Source: Rhodoglobus sp.
GTDB lineage: Bacteria; Actinomycetota; Actinomycetes; Actinomycetales; Microbacteriaceae
Direction of reading: 5' to 3'
NCBI GenBank assembly: GCA_025464445.1
Contig: JAODLY010000050.1
Location: 1 to 64,000 of the forward strand
DNA: 64,000 bases
Each line of letters opens with the position of its first letter. Within the stretch, counting starts at the first letter, position 1. Below are positions 32,055-41,904 of the stretch, piece by piece. The notes under the pieces were generated by a model that ran no database searches, was not told where the DNA came from, and saw only the letters and a program-made list of their open reading frames with translations. Made by a program: the position numbers and the translations under genes.

Positions 32055-32134
32055 GCAAGTGAGGGATTCGAACCCCCGAAGTTGAAAACGTCTGATTTAC
32101 AGTCAGATCCCTTTGGCCGCTTGGGTAACTTGCC
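32053..32134 (-). tRNA. tRNA-Tyr (anticodon GTA)
   Basis: An 82-nt class II tRNA with a variable arm. The acceptor stem is GGCAAGT/ACTTGCC, the anticodon stem-loop CTGACTGTAAATCAG holds GTA, and the T-arm GGGGGTTCGAATCCC is complete. CCA is not encoded. Its 3' half is duplicated at 31849-31870 and in part at 29420-29428. Confidence 0.95.
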
Positions 32135-32256
32135 GAGGCGCCGCCGGCCACATGTATTCACCTGGACGAAGACGCTGAACAAGGATACAAGTTTGCTGCG
32201 AACTCTGTTACCAGTACGGCGAAGGTAGTATCGGCTCGACCGAGGAAGGCGCTTGC

Positions 32257-33270
32257 ATGCCGGGAATCAACGAGGTCGCGCAGCTCGCTGGCGTATCGAC
32301 CGCAACGGTTTCCCGCGCGCTCAGCGGCAACGGCCACGTCTCCGAGGCGACACGGCAGCGGGTGCACGCAGCAGCCCTCGAACTCGAGTACGTGGTGTCC
32401 TCCAACGCGTCGAGCCTGGCCACCGGCCGCACCAAGAACGTGGGCGTGGTCATCCCGTTTCTCAATCGTTGGTTCTATGGCGCGGTGCTCGAAGGCGCCG
32501 AGAGCGCCCTGCTCAGCCACGGCTACGACCTCACCCTCTACAACCTCGGCGGCGGTGGTGATGAGCGCCGCAGCGTGTTCGAGCACTTCCTCCTGCGCAA
32601 ACGAGTGGATGCCGTCATCGCGATCGCGCTCGAGCTGACCGAGAGCGAGGTGGGGCGCCTGCATGACCTGGACAAGCCCATCGTCGGCGTCGGCGGTTCC
32701 ATCCTGGGGGTGCGAACCCTGAGCATCGACGACGACGCCGTCGCGCGCCTCGCCACCGAGCACCTGCTCTCGCTCGGCCATCGCGTGATCGCCCACATCG
32801 GTGGCAACAGCGCCTCCGAGCTGGACTTCCACGTGCCCACCAGGAGACGGGGCGGGTACCAGTCCGCGCTCGAGGAGGCGGGCATCGCCGCCGACCCTGA
32901 GCTCTACCAGGCCGCCGACTTCACGCTGCAGGGCGGCTACGCGGCGGCGAAGCAGCTGTTCGGCAACCCGCGCAAACGCCCGACAGCGGTCTTCGCGGCA
33001 TCCGATGAGATGGCCATCGGCACGATCCTCGCCGCACGCGACCTGGGGCTGCACGTGCCAGACGACGTGTCGGTGATCGGGGTCGACGACCACGAGTTGT
33101 CCGAGTTCTTCGGGTTGTCGACGATCGCGCAGTTCCCCGCGCTGCAGGGACGCATGGCCGTCGACATCCTCATGGACCAGCTGCATCCCGGCCACCGGGC
33201 GGGCGGCACGAACACCCCCCTGCCGTTCGAGCTCATCGTGCGCTCGAGCACTTCACGACCCAAGCCCTGA
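32257..33270 (+). CDS. LacI-family transcriptional regulator
   Basis: A 337-aa repressor. The helix-turn-helix is at about 3-28 (INEVAQLAGVSTATVSRALSG), the hinge helix contains SSNASSLATGRT, and the effector domain has VGVVIPFLNRWFYGAVL, HRVIAHIGG and VSVIGVDDHE. GAGGAAGG lies upstream of the ATG and CGCTTGC directly before it, half of the palindrome found in front of the alpha-glucosidase gene, so it may regulate itself and that gene. No sugar genes are adjacent. Confidence 0.9.
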   Translation: MPGINEVAQLAGVSTATVSRALSGNGHVSEATRQRVHAAALELEYVVSSNASSLATGRTKNVGVVIPFLNRWFYGAVLEGAESALLSHGYDLTLYNLGGGGDERRSVFEHFLLRKRVDAVIAIALELTESEVGRLHDLDKPIVGVGGSILGVRTLSIDDDAVARLATEHLLSLGHRVIAHIGGNSASELDFHVPTRRRGGYQSALEEAGIAADPELYQAADFTLQGGYAAAKQLFGNPRKRPTAVFAASDEMAIGTILAARDLGLHVPDDVSVIGVDDHELSEFFGLSTIAQFPALQGRMAVDILMDQLHPGHRAGGTNTPLPFELIVRSSTSRPKP

Positions 33271-33272
33271 CC

Positions 33273-33833
33273 TCAGCGCACGATGTAGACGCACACCCAT
33301 TCGTTCGGGCCAACGCCCGGGATAGGGTCGCCACCGCCGGGCGGGATCACGTCGCCACCGCTGGCCGAGTAGACGACCGAGACGACAGTGCCGTCCGGGT
33401 GGGTCCACACCCCGTACTCGGCGGTGCTGCCGTCGGCCCTGGTGAAGCCCTCGGCCGCCAACCGCTTCGCCATCTCATCCTGCACCTGCTGGTGCTCGCC
33501 GTAGAAGTAGGCGAGATCCGCTTCGCCGTTGATCCTGTAGTCGCAGGAGAGCGGCAGCCCGGCAAGGATTGTCGCATGCGAGGCCGGTCCGGAGAAAGTT
33601 GTCGGGTCCACGGGCGTGGGAACCAGCCCGGGCGTGAGCGTCTGGTTCAGGTGGTCAGCGAGCCCGTCGTCGCAGGGCTGGCCGGTCGTCTGCGCGGTCG
33701 TTTCTGCCGAGGGGGTGGTCGCCGCGTCGGGAGCAGGCCCACCGCCGTGCGACCCGCCGCCGATGCACCCGCTGAGGGTCGCAACCAGGAACACCGATGC
33801 GCCGGTCGCCAACACAGTGGTTAGTGAGCTCAT
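33273..33833 (-). CDS. Secreted lipoprotein of unknown function
   Basis: A 186-aa protein. The ATG at 33833 has GGAGGGG five bases upstream. A lipoprotein signal (hydrophobic core then LSGC, Cys23) is followed by a Gly/Thr/Ala/Pro linker and a folded part with two further Cys (PCDDGLADHLNQ, SCDYRINGEADLAYF) that could form a disulfide, and a late Cys (WVCVYIVR). It is convergent with the LacI gene. No known domain; anchored on the outer face of the membrane. Confidence 0.75.
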   Translation of the reverse strand: MSSLTTVLATGASVFLVATLSGCIGGGSHGGGPAPDAATTPSAETTAQTTGQPCDDGLADHLNQTLTPGLVPTPVDPTTFSGPASHATILAGLPLSCDYRINGEADLAYFYGEHQQVQDEMAKRLAAEGFTRADGSTAEYGVWTHPDGTVVSVVYSASGGDVIPPGGGDPIPGVGPNEWVCVYIVR

Positions 33834-33910
33834 CTGCCCCTCCGATCGCTGAAACCCGCTCAGTAGTTGCTGGCATCGTATGCCCACCGCGTCGCCGTGC
33901 CTAGCACCGC

Positions 33911-34672
33911 CTAGCGCCCGGCGGCGTCGAAATAGCGTTGAGCGGCGGATGCCACGCTCGCCAGGTAGTCCGCACCGGAGTTGTACGCCGCGATCCCAGC
34001 CCGCCACCCCGCCGCGGTGGACATGCCGCCACTCGCATGGCAGAGGTAGTTGGCGGAGGCGACAGCGGCATCCGCGATGTTCTGGGGATCGCCAACACCG
34101 TCACCGTTGCCGTCGGAGGGCCAGCTCGCCCAGGTCTGGGGAATGAGCTGCATCGGGCCCACCGCACGGTCGAACTCGGCGTTGCCATCGACGGCACCAC
34201 CGTCGCTGTCTGGGATGTTCGCCGTCTCGCCCCCGTCGAGGATCGGCCCGTAGATTGGCGGGTTCACCCTGAAGTCGGCACCGACCCGGGACCCGCCGTG
34301 CCGTCCGTGATCGCTTTCGATGAGCCCGATGCCGGCCAGCGTGTTCCAGCCGAGCCCGCAATCCGGCGTCACCTCGGCGCTGCGCACAACAGCCCCCGCG
34401 TAGGCGAGCACGGCGAGCAGCGGGATTCCCGTGGCATCCGCTGTGCGTTTCGCCCACGCCGGGTCGATCATGCCGACGTAGCCCGGACCGGTAGGAGTCG
34501 AAGCGAGCGGCGGGTAGGCGGCCTGGTCGGGGAAGGACGGTGCCGACGCCGGCGCCTGGGGCCGGGATGCCACGGCGAGCGCGACCCCGCCGGCGACGAG
34601 CCCGGCGACCACCACCACCGCCCCTGCCGCGAGCAGCACCCTGCGGGACTTCGGGTTCGGGGCGTGGGGCAT
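33911..34672 (-). CDS. Lytic murein transglycosylase
   Basis: A 253-aa membrane-anchored enzyme that cuts the glycan strand of peptidoglycan. One N-terminal span (RRVLLAAGAVVVVAGLVAGG) and a Pro/Ala linker precede a transglycosylase domain. The catalytic Glu is at about 119 in TLAGIGLIESDHGRHGG, and further motifs are AVGPMQLIPQTW and IAAYNSGADYLASV. It resembles the actinobacterial membrane-bound lytic transglycosylases. The ATG follows TAGAAC by six bases. Confidence 0.88.
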   Translation of the reverse strand: MPHAPNPKSRRVLLAAGAVVVVAGLVAGGVALAVASRPQAPASAPSFPDQAAYPPLASTPTGPGYVGMIDPAWAKRTADATGIPLLAVLAYAGAVVRSAEVTPDCGLGWNTLAGIGLIESDHGRHGGSRVGADFRVNPPIYGPILDGGETANIPDSDGGAVDGNAEFDRAVGPMQLIPQTWASWPSDGNGDGVGDPQNIADAAVASANYLCHASGGMSTAAGWRAGIAAYNSGADYLASVASAAQRYFDAAGR

Positions 34673-34694
34673 CCGTACGTTCTAGCATGGGCAT

Positions 34695-35183
34695 ATGGCA
34701 GATTCCACATTCGACATCGTCAGCAAGGTCGACAAGATGGAGGCGGACAACGCCGTCAACCAGGCGCAGAAGGAAATCCTGACCCGCTACGACTTCAAAG
34801 GCATCGGCGCATCGGTGGAGTGGAGCGGCGAGAAGCTGCTGCTCAAAGCCAGCGCCGAGGAGCGGGTGAAGGCCGTGCTGGAAGTCGTCGAGCAGAAGTT
34901 CATCAAGCGCGGCATCTCACTGCGCAGCCTCGACAGCGGTGAGCCGTACGCGAGCGGCAAGGAGTACCGCATCGAGATCAACCTCAAGAACGGCATCTCG
35001 TCTGAAGACGCCAAGAAGGTCTCGAAGATCATCCGCGACGAGGGGCCCAAGAGCATCAAGAGCCAGATCCAGGGTGACGAGTTGCGCGTCTCGTCGAAGA
35101 GCCGCGACGACCTGCAAGCGACAATGGCGCTGCTCAAGGGCAAAGACCTCGACGTCGACCTGCAGTTCGTCAACTTCAGGTAG
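34695..35183 (+). CDS. yajQ: YajQ-family nucleotide-binding protein
   Basis: A 162-aa protein with two ferredoxin-like halves. The start [20 protein letters not shown] and the repeated pattern [19 protein letters not shown] with [13 protein letters not shown] at the end are diagnostic of the YajQ (UPF0234) family; some members bind cyclic di-GMP. Its ATG is six bases after TAGCAT, and the stop shares a base with the GTG of the next gene (TAGTG), so the two are coupled. Confidence 0.93.
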   Translation: MADSTFDIVSKVDKMEADNAVNQAQKEILTRYDFKGIGASVEWSGEKLLLKASAEERVKAVLEVVEQKFIKRGISLRSLDSGEPYASGKEYRIEINLKNGISSEDAKKVSKIIRDEGPKSIKSQIQGDELRVSSKSRDDLQATMALLKGKDLDVDLQFVNFR

Positions 35184-35542
35184 TGATCGGCCGAAGGGAT
35201 GCCGCGCTGCGCCTCGACATCCCGGTGGAGATGGCGCGGCGCCACGGCATCCCGCCGAAGCTGACCGAAGCGGAGTTCGCCGAACTCGAGGCGAACCCAC
35301 CGCCATGGCTCGTGCAGTCCCGGGCGAATCGCACCGGAAAGCCCGTGTGGGTACAGCTGGTGTGCGATGTCTGCGGTTACACGGAGGCCGCCCGACCGAA
35401 GAAGTGGTGGCCGGCGTTCACCTACCTGACTTGCGACTTCCACGACCTCGACGACCTGCCCGCACCGGCCGACGGCATGTACCGCCAGGAGTTCGACGGA
35501 ATCGGCTCCCGGTTCGTCGGCATCGTCGACTCATCCGCGTGA
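35183..35542 (+). CDS. Small protein of unknown function with a CxxC pair, 119 aa
   Basis: Starts with GTG overlapping the yajQ stop. A helical N-terminus (DIPVEMARRHGIPPKLTEAEF) precedes a compact part with VCDVCGYTEAARPKKWWPAF, then TCDFHDLDDLP. The two Cys of CDVC with the later Cys and His could bind zinc. No family assigned. Co-expressed with YajQ by position. Confidence 0.65.
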   Translation: MIGRRDAALRLDIPVEMARRHGIPPKLTEAEFAELEANPPPWLVQSRANRTGKPVWVQLVCDVCGYTEAARPKKWWPAFTYLTCDFHDLDDLPAPADGMYRQEFDGIGSRFVGIVDSSA

Positions 35543-35565
35543 GCTTCGCTGGTTAGACTGCCACC

Positions 35566-37041
35566 GTGCAGGCGACTACGGGCGACGGCTGGGTGAGCGT
35601 CACGGTCGCCGTCGCCCTCTTCGTCGTTGACGCGACGGTGCGCGTGCTGGCCCTCATCTACGTTCCGCGCAACCGCAGGCCCCAGACGGCGACAGCCTGG
35701 CTGCTGGCCATCTTCTTCATCCCCTATGCGGGCATCCTGCTGTTCCTGCTGCTGGGGAGCACCAAACTGCCGAAGAAGCGGCGCGCGAAACAGCAGGAGA
35801 TCAACCGGTACATTCTCGACACGACCGACGGCATCGACGATGTCACGAAAGACGAGCCATGGCCACTATGGCTCGAGCCGATCGTGCAACTCAACCGCAA
35901 CCTGGGTGCCATGCCCATCGTCGGTGGCAACGATGCCGTGCTCTTCCCGGACTACGAGAAGTCCCTCGCCGCCATGACCCAAGCGGTGCGCGCGGCGACG
36001 CGCTACGTGCACGCCGAGTTCTACATCTTCTCGCTCGACAGCACCACGGCGCCGTTCTTCGATGCGCTCGAGGATGCCATCAAGCGGGGGCTGACCGTGC
36101 GGGTGCTCATCGACCACATCGCCGCCCTGCGATCCGTGGGCCACCGCAAGACGGCGAAGCGACTTACCCGGATGGGCGCGAGCTGGCAATACATGCTTCC
36201 GATCCAGCCGCTCAAGGGCAAATGGCAGCGGCCGGACCTGCGCAACCACCGCAAGCTGCTCGTGCTCGACGGCAGGATCGCCTTCACCGGCTCGCAGAAC
36301 TTCATCGACTCCAGCTACAACAAGAGGGAAAACATCAAGCGAGGCTTGCACTGGAAAGACCTCATGGTGCGCTTCGAGGGTCCGATCGTGGCGGGCATCA
36401 ACGCCCTCTTCGTCACCGACTGGTACAGCGAGACCGACGAACTGCTCCTGCGCGAAACAGAGGGCGTGCCGCGGCCTGTGCGCAAAGACCCCCTCGACGC
36501 CCAGGTGGTGCCGAGCGGCCCCGGCTTCGACGGCGAGAACAATCTGCGCCTCTTCAACTCGTTGCTCTACGCCGCGACCGAGCAGGTGATCATCACGTCG
36601 CCGTACTTCGTTCCCGACGGGTCAATGCTCTACGCCATCACGACAGCGGCGCAGAGCGGGCTCGACGTGCAGCTCTTCGTCTCGGAGATCGGCGACCAGG
36701 CCGTGGTGTTCCACGCCCAGCGCAGCTACTACGAGGAACTGCTGCGAGCGGGCGTGCGCATCTTCCTCTACAGGGCACCAACCGTGCTGCACGCGAAGTT
36801 CTTCACAATCGACCACGAGGTAGCTGTGGTCGGCTCGAGCAACATGGACATGCGTTCCTTCTCGCTCGACCTCGAGATCTCCGTAATGGTGCGCGGTAGA
36901 TCCTTCATCGATGACCTGCACGCCCTTCAGGAGGACTACCGCGCGGTGAGCCGCGAACTCACCCTCGAGGAGTGGTTGTCCCGTTCGCGAGTGTCCGCCA
37001 CCTTCGACAACGTGGCACGGCTCGCTGCCGCCCTGCAATAA
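35566..37041 (+). CDS. cls: Cardiolipin synthase, phospholipase D family
   Basis: A 491-aa membrane enzyme that joins two phospholipids into cardiolipin. Two N-terminal spans and the PLDc_N part (IYVPRNRRPQTATAWLLAIF) are followed by two HKD motifs, HRKLLVLDGRIAFTGSQN (about 228) and LHAKFFTIDHEVAVVGSSN, with all catalytic His, Lys and Asp residues. The GTG start lies six bases after TAGACT, so translation is probably leaderless. It stands alone, convergent with the reductase gene. Confidence 0.93.
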   Translation: MQATTGDGWVSVTVAVALFVVDATVRVLALIYVPRNRRPQTATAWLLAIFFIPYAGILLFLLLGSTKLPKKRRAKQQEINRYILDTTDGIDDVTKDEPWPLWLEPIVQLNRNLGAMPIVGGNDAVLFPDYEKSLAAMTQAVRAATRYVHAEFYIFSLDSTTAPFFDALEDAIKRGLTVRVLIDHIAALRSVGHRKTAKRLTRMGASWQYMLPIQPLKGKWQRPDLRNHRKLLVLDGRIAFTGSQNFIDSSYNKRENIKRGLHWKDLMVRFEGPIVAGINALFVTDWYSETDELLLRETEGVPRPVRKDPLDAQVVPSGPGFDGENNLRLFNSLLYAATEQVIITSPYFVPDGSMLYAITTAAQSGLDVQLFVSEIGDQAVVFHAQRSYYEELLRAGVRIFLYRAPTVLHAKFFTIDHEVAVVGSSNMDMRSFSLDLEISVMVRGRSFIDDLHALQEDYRAVSRELTLEEWLSRSRVSATFDNVARLAAALQ

Positions 37042-37067
37042 CCACCGGGTAACCTACCCAGCAGGTT

Positions 37068-38414
<1,347 letters not shown>

Positions 38415-38424
38415 GGGGTCTCTT

Positions 38425-39531
38425 TCAGTTGGAGCGCTCGACGATGGTCTCAGCGAAACGGGTAAGCGCCTTCTTCACGGGTCCTTCCGGAAGCGGCGCA
38501 AGTGCCTCGACGGCTTCGCGCGACCAGCGGTGTGCCTCGTCAAGTGTCTGCGCGGTCACCGGATGCGCGCGCAGCTCGGCGATCGCGGCAGTGAAGTCTT
38601 CTTCATCGGCTTCGCCGTAGAAGGCGGATGACACGTCCCGCTCGATCCGCCGCAGAAGGTCGTCCGCATCCGGGTCGACCTTCGCAAGCCTGCGCAGGTA
38701 GAGCAGGGGGAGTGTGGCGACGCCGGCGCGCAGGTCTGTGCCCGGAGTCTTGCCGGTCTCATCGATTTCGGCGGCAAGGTCGATCACATCGTCGATGAGT
38801 TGGAACGCGACGCCGATCTTCTCGCCGAACACTTCGACGGCATGCTGGTACTCCTTGGGTGCATTGGAGAAGATCACACCGACCTGGGCTGCGGCGGAGA
38901 TGAGTGAACCTGTCTTGTCCGCGAGCACCTGGATGTAGTGCTCGATCGGGTCTTCGCCGTCGCGTGGGCCGATCGTCTCGTGCAATTGCCCGAGGCAGAG
39001 CCGTTCGAACGTCTCGGCCTGCAGCTTGAGCACGCGGGCCCCCAACTGGGCGCCGAGCTTGCTCGCACGGGCGAAGAGCAGGTCCCCGGTGAGGATCGCT
39101 ACGGAGTTGCCCCACACGCTTTGCGCGCTCGGCACCCCGCGCCGCATCTGCGCCTCATCCATCACATCGTCGTGGTAGAGCGAAGCGAGGTGGGTGATCT
39201 CGATGGCCTCAGCCGCGATGATGACGTCGGCGTTGTTGCCTTCGCCCAACTGCGCGGTCAGGAGCGTGAGCACGGGCCGCACGCGCTTGCCGCCCGCCTC
39301 GAGCAGGTAGCGGCTCGTGACATCCGCGATCTCGTCCGCAAACTCCATCTGGCGCAGCAGGCCGGCCTCGACCGCCTCGAGCCCCTCCTCGATCGCTGCG
39401 GCGAAGCGCCGTTCGTCGCTGGAGGCGAACAGCTTCTCACCGAGCCCCAGCGAGGAACTCAGCGTGTTGCTGCGGCGGGCAAGTGGCACGCTCGGGGTCA
39501 CTGGATAGACCGGTTTCTGTCGCGAGGCCAC
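38425..39531 (-). CDS. Polyprenyl diphosphate synthase for the menaquinone side chain
   Basis: A 368-aa trans-prenyltransferase (GrcC/IspB-like). The two Asp-rich motifs are LYHDDVMDEAQMRRG and QLIDDVIDLAAE. GGKRVRPVLTLLTA binds the incoming diphosphate. The start is a GTG whose first base is the last base of the menG stop (TAGTG); the open frame extends further into menG but is shadow. It supplies the long isoprenoid that MenA attaches. Chain length cannot be told reliably from the sequence. Confidence 0.9.
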   Translation of the reverse strand: MASRQKPVYPVTPSVPLARRSNTLSSSLGLGEKLFASSDERRFAAAIEEGLEAVEAGLLRQMEFADEIADVTSRYLLEAGGKRVRPVLTLLTAQLGEGNNADVIIAAEAIEITHLASLYHDDVMDEAQMRRGVPSAQSVWGNSVAILTGDLLFARASKLGAQLGARVLKLQAETFERLCLGQLHETIGPRDGEDPIEHYIQVLADKTGSLISAAAQVGVIFSNAPKEYQHAVEVFGEKIGVAFQLIDDVIDLAAEIDETGKTPGTDLRAGVATLPLLYLRRLAKVDPDADDLLRRIERDVSSAFYGEADEEDFTAAIAELRAHPVTAQTLDEAHRWSREAVEALAPLPEGPVKKALTRFAETIVERSN

Positions 39532-40319
39532 TACGGCTTCGAGTTCTGGGCTGCCGCCCCTGGCAGGGTGATCGGTCGGGTGGCGTTGCTCTTGCGTTTG
39601 GCGACCGAGGCGAGCACGGAGGCATCCACGGGCTTGCTGCCGCGATGCAGGGCCACGATGCCGCCGGTGAGGTTGCGGTAGGCGACGCGCGTGAAGCCCG
39701 CGCCGCGGATCCACTGGCTCAGTTCGCCCTGGTCGGGCCAGGCTTTGATGGACTCGGCGAGGTAACCGTATGCGTCTGGATTGGAGCTGACCCGGTCGAC
39801 GATCGTCGGCATGACGTACTGCAGGTAGGCCCAGTACCCCGCGCGGAAGATCGCGACGGGAGGCTTCGAGAACTCGCACACGACGAGCCGGCCGCCGGGC
39901 TTGAGCACGCGGTACATCTCGCTGAGTGCGACCTTCGGCTCATTCACGTTGCGCAGCCCGAAACTGATGGTGACGGCGTCGAACTCGTTGTCGCCGAAGG
40001 GCAGCTTCTCCGCGTCTCCTTCGATGAACTCGATCTTCGGGTGCTTGCGGCGACCCTCCGCGACCATTCCTGCTGAGAAGTCGAGGGCGACGACCCGGGC
40101 GCCGTTGCGCTGTAAAGCGGCCGAGCTGGTCCCCGTGCCCGCTGCGACATCGAGGATGCGCTCAGCAGGCATCGGAGCGACCGCGCGCACCATTGCGGCC
40201 CGCCACAGGATCGCGTTGCCGCCGGAGAGCACGGAGTTCGTGCGGTCATAGTGCCTGGCGACATCATCGAACATGCGCGCGACGTCGTCGGGCCGCTTGT
40301 TCATGTCCGCCTTGCTCAT
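39531..40319 (-). CDS. menG: Demethylmenaquinone methyltransferase
   Basis: A 262-aa class I SAM methyltransferase for the last step of menaquinone synthesis (also known as UbiE). Motif I is ILDVAAGTGTSSAAL, then KLPFGDNEFDAVTISFGLRNV and SEMYRVLKPGGRLVVCEFS. The ATG at 40319 is seven bases after TAGACT and faces menF, so a 40-bp divergent region drives both ends of the pathway. Coupled to the polyprenyl synthase gene downstream. Confidence 0.94.
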   Translation of the reverse strand: MSKADMNKRPDDVARMFDDVARHYDRTNSVLSGGNAILWRAAMVRAVAPMPAERILDVAAGTGTSSAALQRNGARVVALDFSAGMVAEGRRKHPKIEFIEGDAEKLPFGDNEFDAVTISFGLRNVNEPKVALSEMYRVLKPGGRLVVCEFSKPPVAIFRAGYWAYLQYVMPTIVDRVSSNPDAYGYLAESIKAWPDQGELSQWIRGAGFTRVAYRNLTGGIVALHRGSKPVDASVLASVAKRKSNATRPITLPGAAAQNSKP

Positions 40320-40359
40320 AGCCACAAGTCTACGGTTTAGACGCAAGTAGGCTGGCTGG

Positions 40360-41604
40360 GTGATACGCGCGGAAGGTTCCACCCGCGCGCTCGGCGTGAG
40401 CACGACGGCGATCGCAGATCCCGGGTCGCTCGTCGCGCTGCTCGCGCCGCGGCATCCGCTCGCCTTTCTCCGGGACGGGGACGGCATCCTCGGCATCGGC
40501 GAGGCGCTGCGACTGGAGTTCACCGGTCCGTCGAGGATCATGGATGCCGCGGCGGCCTGGCGCGCGCTCGCCACCGCCTCGACGGTGGACGACGCCGTGC
40601 GCCTCCCCGGCTCCGGACTGGTCGCCTTCGGCAGTTTTACGTTCTCTTCTGCCTCGGCGGCCACGAGCCTGCTCATCATTCCTGCGGTCGTCGTCGGTAG
40701 GCGCAATGGCGTCTCCTGGGTAACACACATCGGGTCGGCCGGCTCTTTGCTCAGTGCCGCGGCCCCGCTCGATGCCGCACCCGCGGGTAAGCCTTTCACC
40801 ACCTCCCTCGCTCCGGGTCATATGTCGCCGAAGGCATACGCCGCGGCCGTGGTGTCGGCGATCGGGCATATTGCCGCGGGCGAGGCGAGCAAGATCGTGC
40901 TCGCGCGCGACCTCGTCGGGCAGATTCCGGCGGACTCCGACCTGCGCCTGCCCATTGCCCGGCTCGCGGCAACCTATCCTGAGACCTTCACCTTCGCCCT
41001 CGAGGGGCTCATCGGCTCCAGCCCCGAAACACTTGTACGCGTGCACGGCAACGCCGTGAGCGCCCGGGTGCTCGCCGGCACGGCTCCCCGCGGGGAGGAT
41101 CCCGTATCCGACGCGATCGCCCAGACGACAATCGCCACGTCGGCAAAAGATCTCGCCGAGCACGACTTCGCCAGGGCGAGCGTCATCGCGTCGCTGGGGG
41201 CCCACGCCTCGGACCTGTCCGCTGACCCGCCCTTCCCGCTCGCGCTGCCCAACCTCTGGCACCTCGCCAGCGACGTGACGGGCACGCTCACCGACGGCTC
41301 GAGCGCGCTCGACCTCGTCGCGGCGCTGCACCCCACCGCTGCCGTCGCAGGAACCCCGACGGACGTCGCGCTACAGCTCATCGCCCAACTCGAGCCATTC
41401 GACCGAGGCCGTTACGCCGGGCCCATCGGGTGGGTGGGAGCCGATGGTGACGGCGAGTGGGCGGTCGCCCTACGCTGCGCCCAGGTGGACGGCAGCACCG
41501 TCACGGCCTACGCGGGCGCCGGGATCGTCACCGGCTCGGACCCGGCCCGCGAGCTCGCGGAGACGACGCTCAAGTTCCGGCCGATCGCGGAGGCGTTCGG
41601 CTGA
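40360..41604 (+). CDS. menF: Isochorismate synthase
   Basis: A 414-aa chorismate-binding enzyme that makes isochorismate, the first menaquinone intermediate. The C-terminal domain has ASKIVLARDLVG, FTFALEGLIGSSPETLVRV, ARVLAGTAPRGEDP and YAGPIGWVGADGDGEWAVALRCA, with the Mg-binding Glu residues. The N-terminus is short and variable, as usual. GTG start six bases after TAGGCT. The isochorismate-specific Lys cannot be placed with certainty, but the men context makes a salicylate or anthranilate role unlikely. Confidence 0.92.
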   Translation: MIRAEGSTRALGVSTTAIADPGSLVALLAPRHPLAFLRDGDGILGIGEALRLEFTGPSRIMDAAAAWRALATASTVDDAVRLPGSGLVAFGSFTFSSASAATSLLIIPAVVVGRRNGVSWVTHIGSAGSLLSAAAPLDAAPAGKPFTTSLAPGHMSPKAYAAAVVSAIGHIAAGEASKIVLARDLVGQIPADSDLRLPIARLAATYPETFTFALEGLIGSSPETLVRVHGNAVSARVLAGTAPRGEDPVSDAIAQTTIATSAKDLAEHDFARASVIASLGAHASDLSADPPFPLALPNLWHLASDVTGTLTDGSSALDLVAALHPTAAVAGTPTDVALQLIAQLEPFDRGRYAGPIGWVGADGDGEWAVALRCAQVDGSTVTAYAGAGIVTGSDPARELAETTLKFRPIAEAFG

Positions 41605-41904
41605 GTCGAGGCCCGACTCGCACCCGATGCACCCGACGCAGCTCGCCGCGCCGGCGCCGCACCCGCCGGCCACCGCACCCACCGCCCACCGCCCACGCCC
41701 ACCGCCCACGATCGCGGCGGCGGTCGCACCCTCTATTCATTCGCGATCTCAAGGAGTCGGCGCATTCGTTCCTTGAGATCGCGAACGTTTCAATCACGCG
41801 GGCGGATCCCGGCGCGTTCGGCCGACGGTCGCACCACTGACTGCGTGCGGGCGGTGGCCACGAGGTGGTGGCCCCTGGTGAGCAGCGGTAGGGCCGCCGG
41901 CGCC
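41605..41904. other. 300-bp gene-free stretch between menF and ppk2
   Basis: It contains a low-complexity C-rich tract of CCCACCG-like units (41650-41712), a perfect 16-bp hairpin (41740-41785) and about 120 bases with no visible feature. The two flanking genes converge here. Confidence 0.6.
41740..41785. repeat. Perfect 16-bp inverted repeat, possible bidirectional terminator or REP-like element
   Basis: TTCGCGATCTCAAGGA (41740-41755) is fully complementary to 41770-41785 around a 14-base loop. It lies between converging genes but 135 bases from menF and about 120 from ppk2, and no T run follows, which is not typical of a terminator. Confidence 0.65.

Noticed and set aside
31565-32182. 205-codon minus-strand frame across tRNA-Tyr
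   Set aside because: It runs through the tRNA and its terminator and encodes no recognisable domain.
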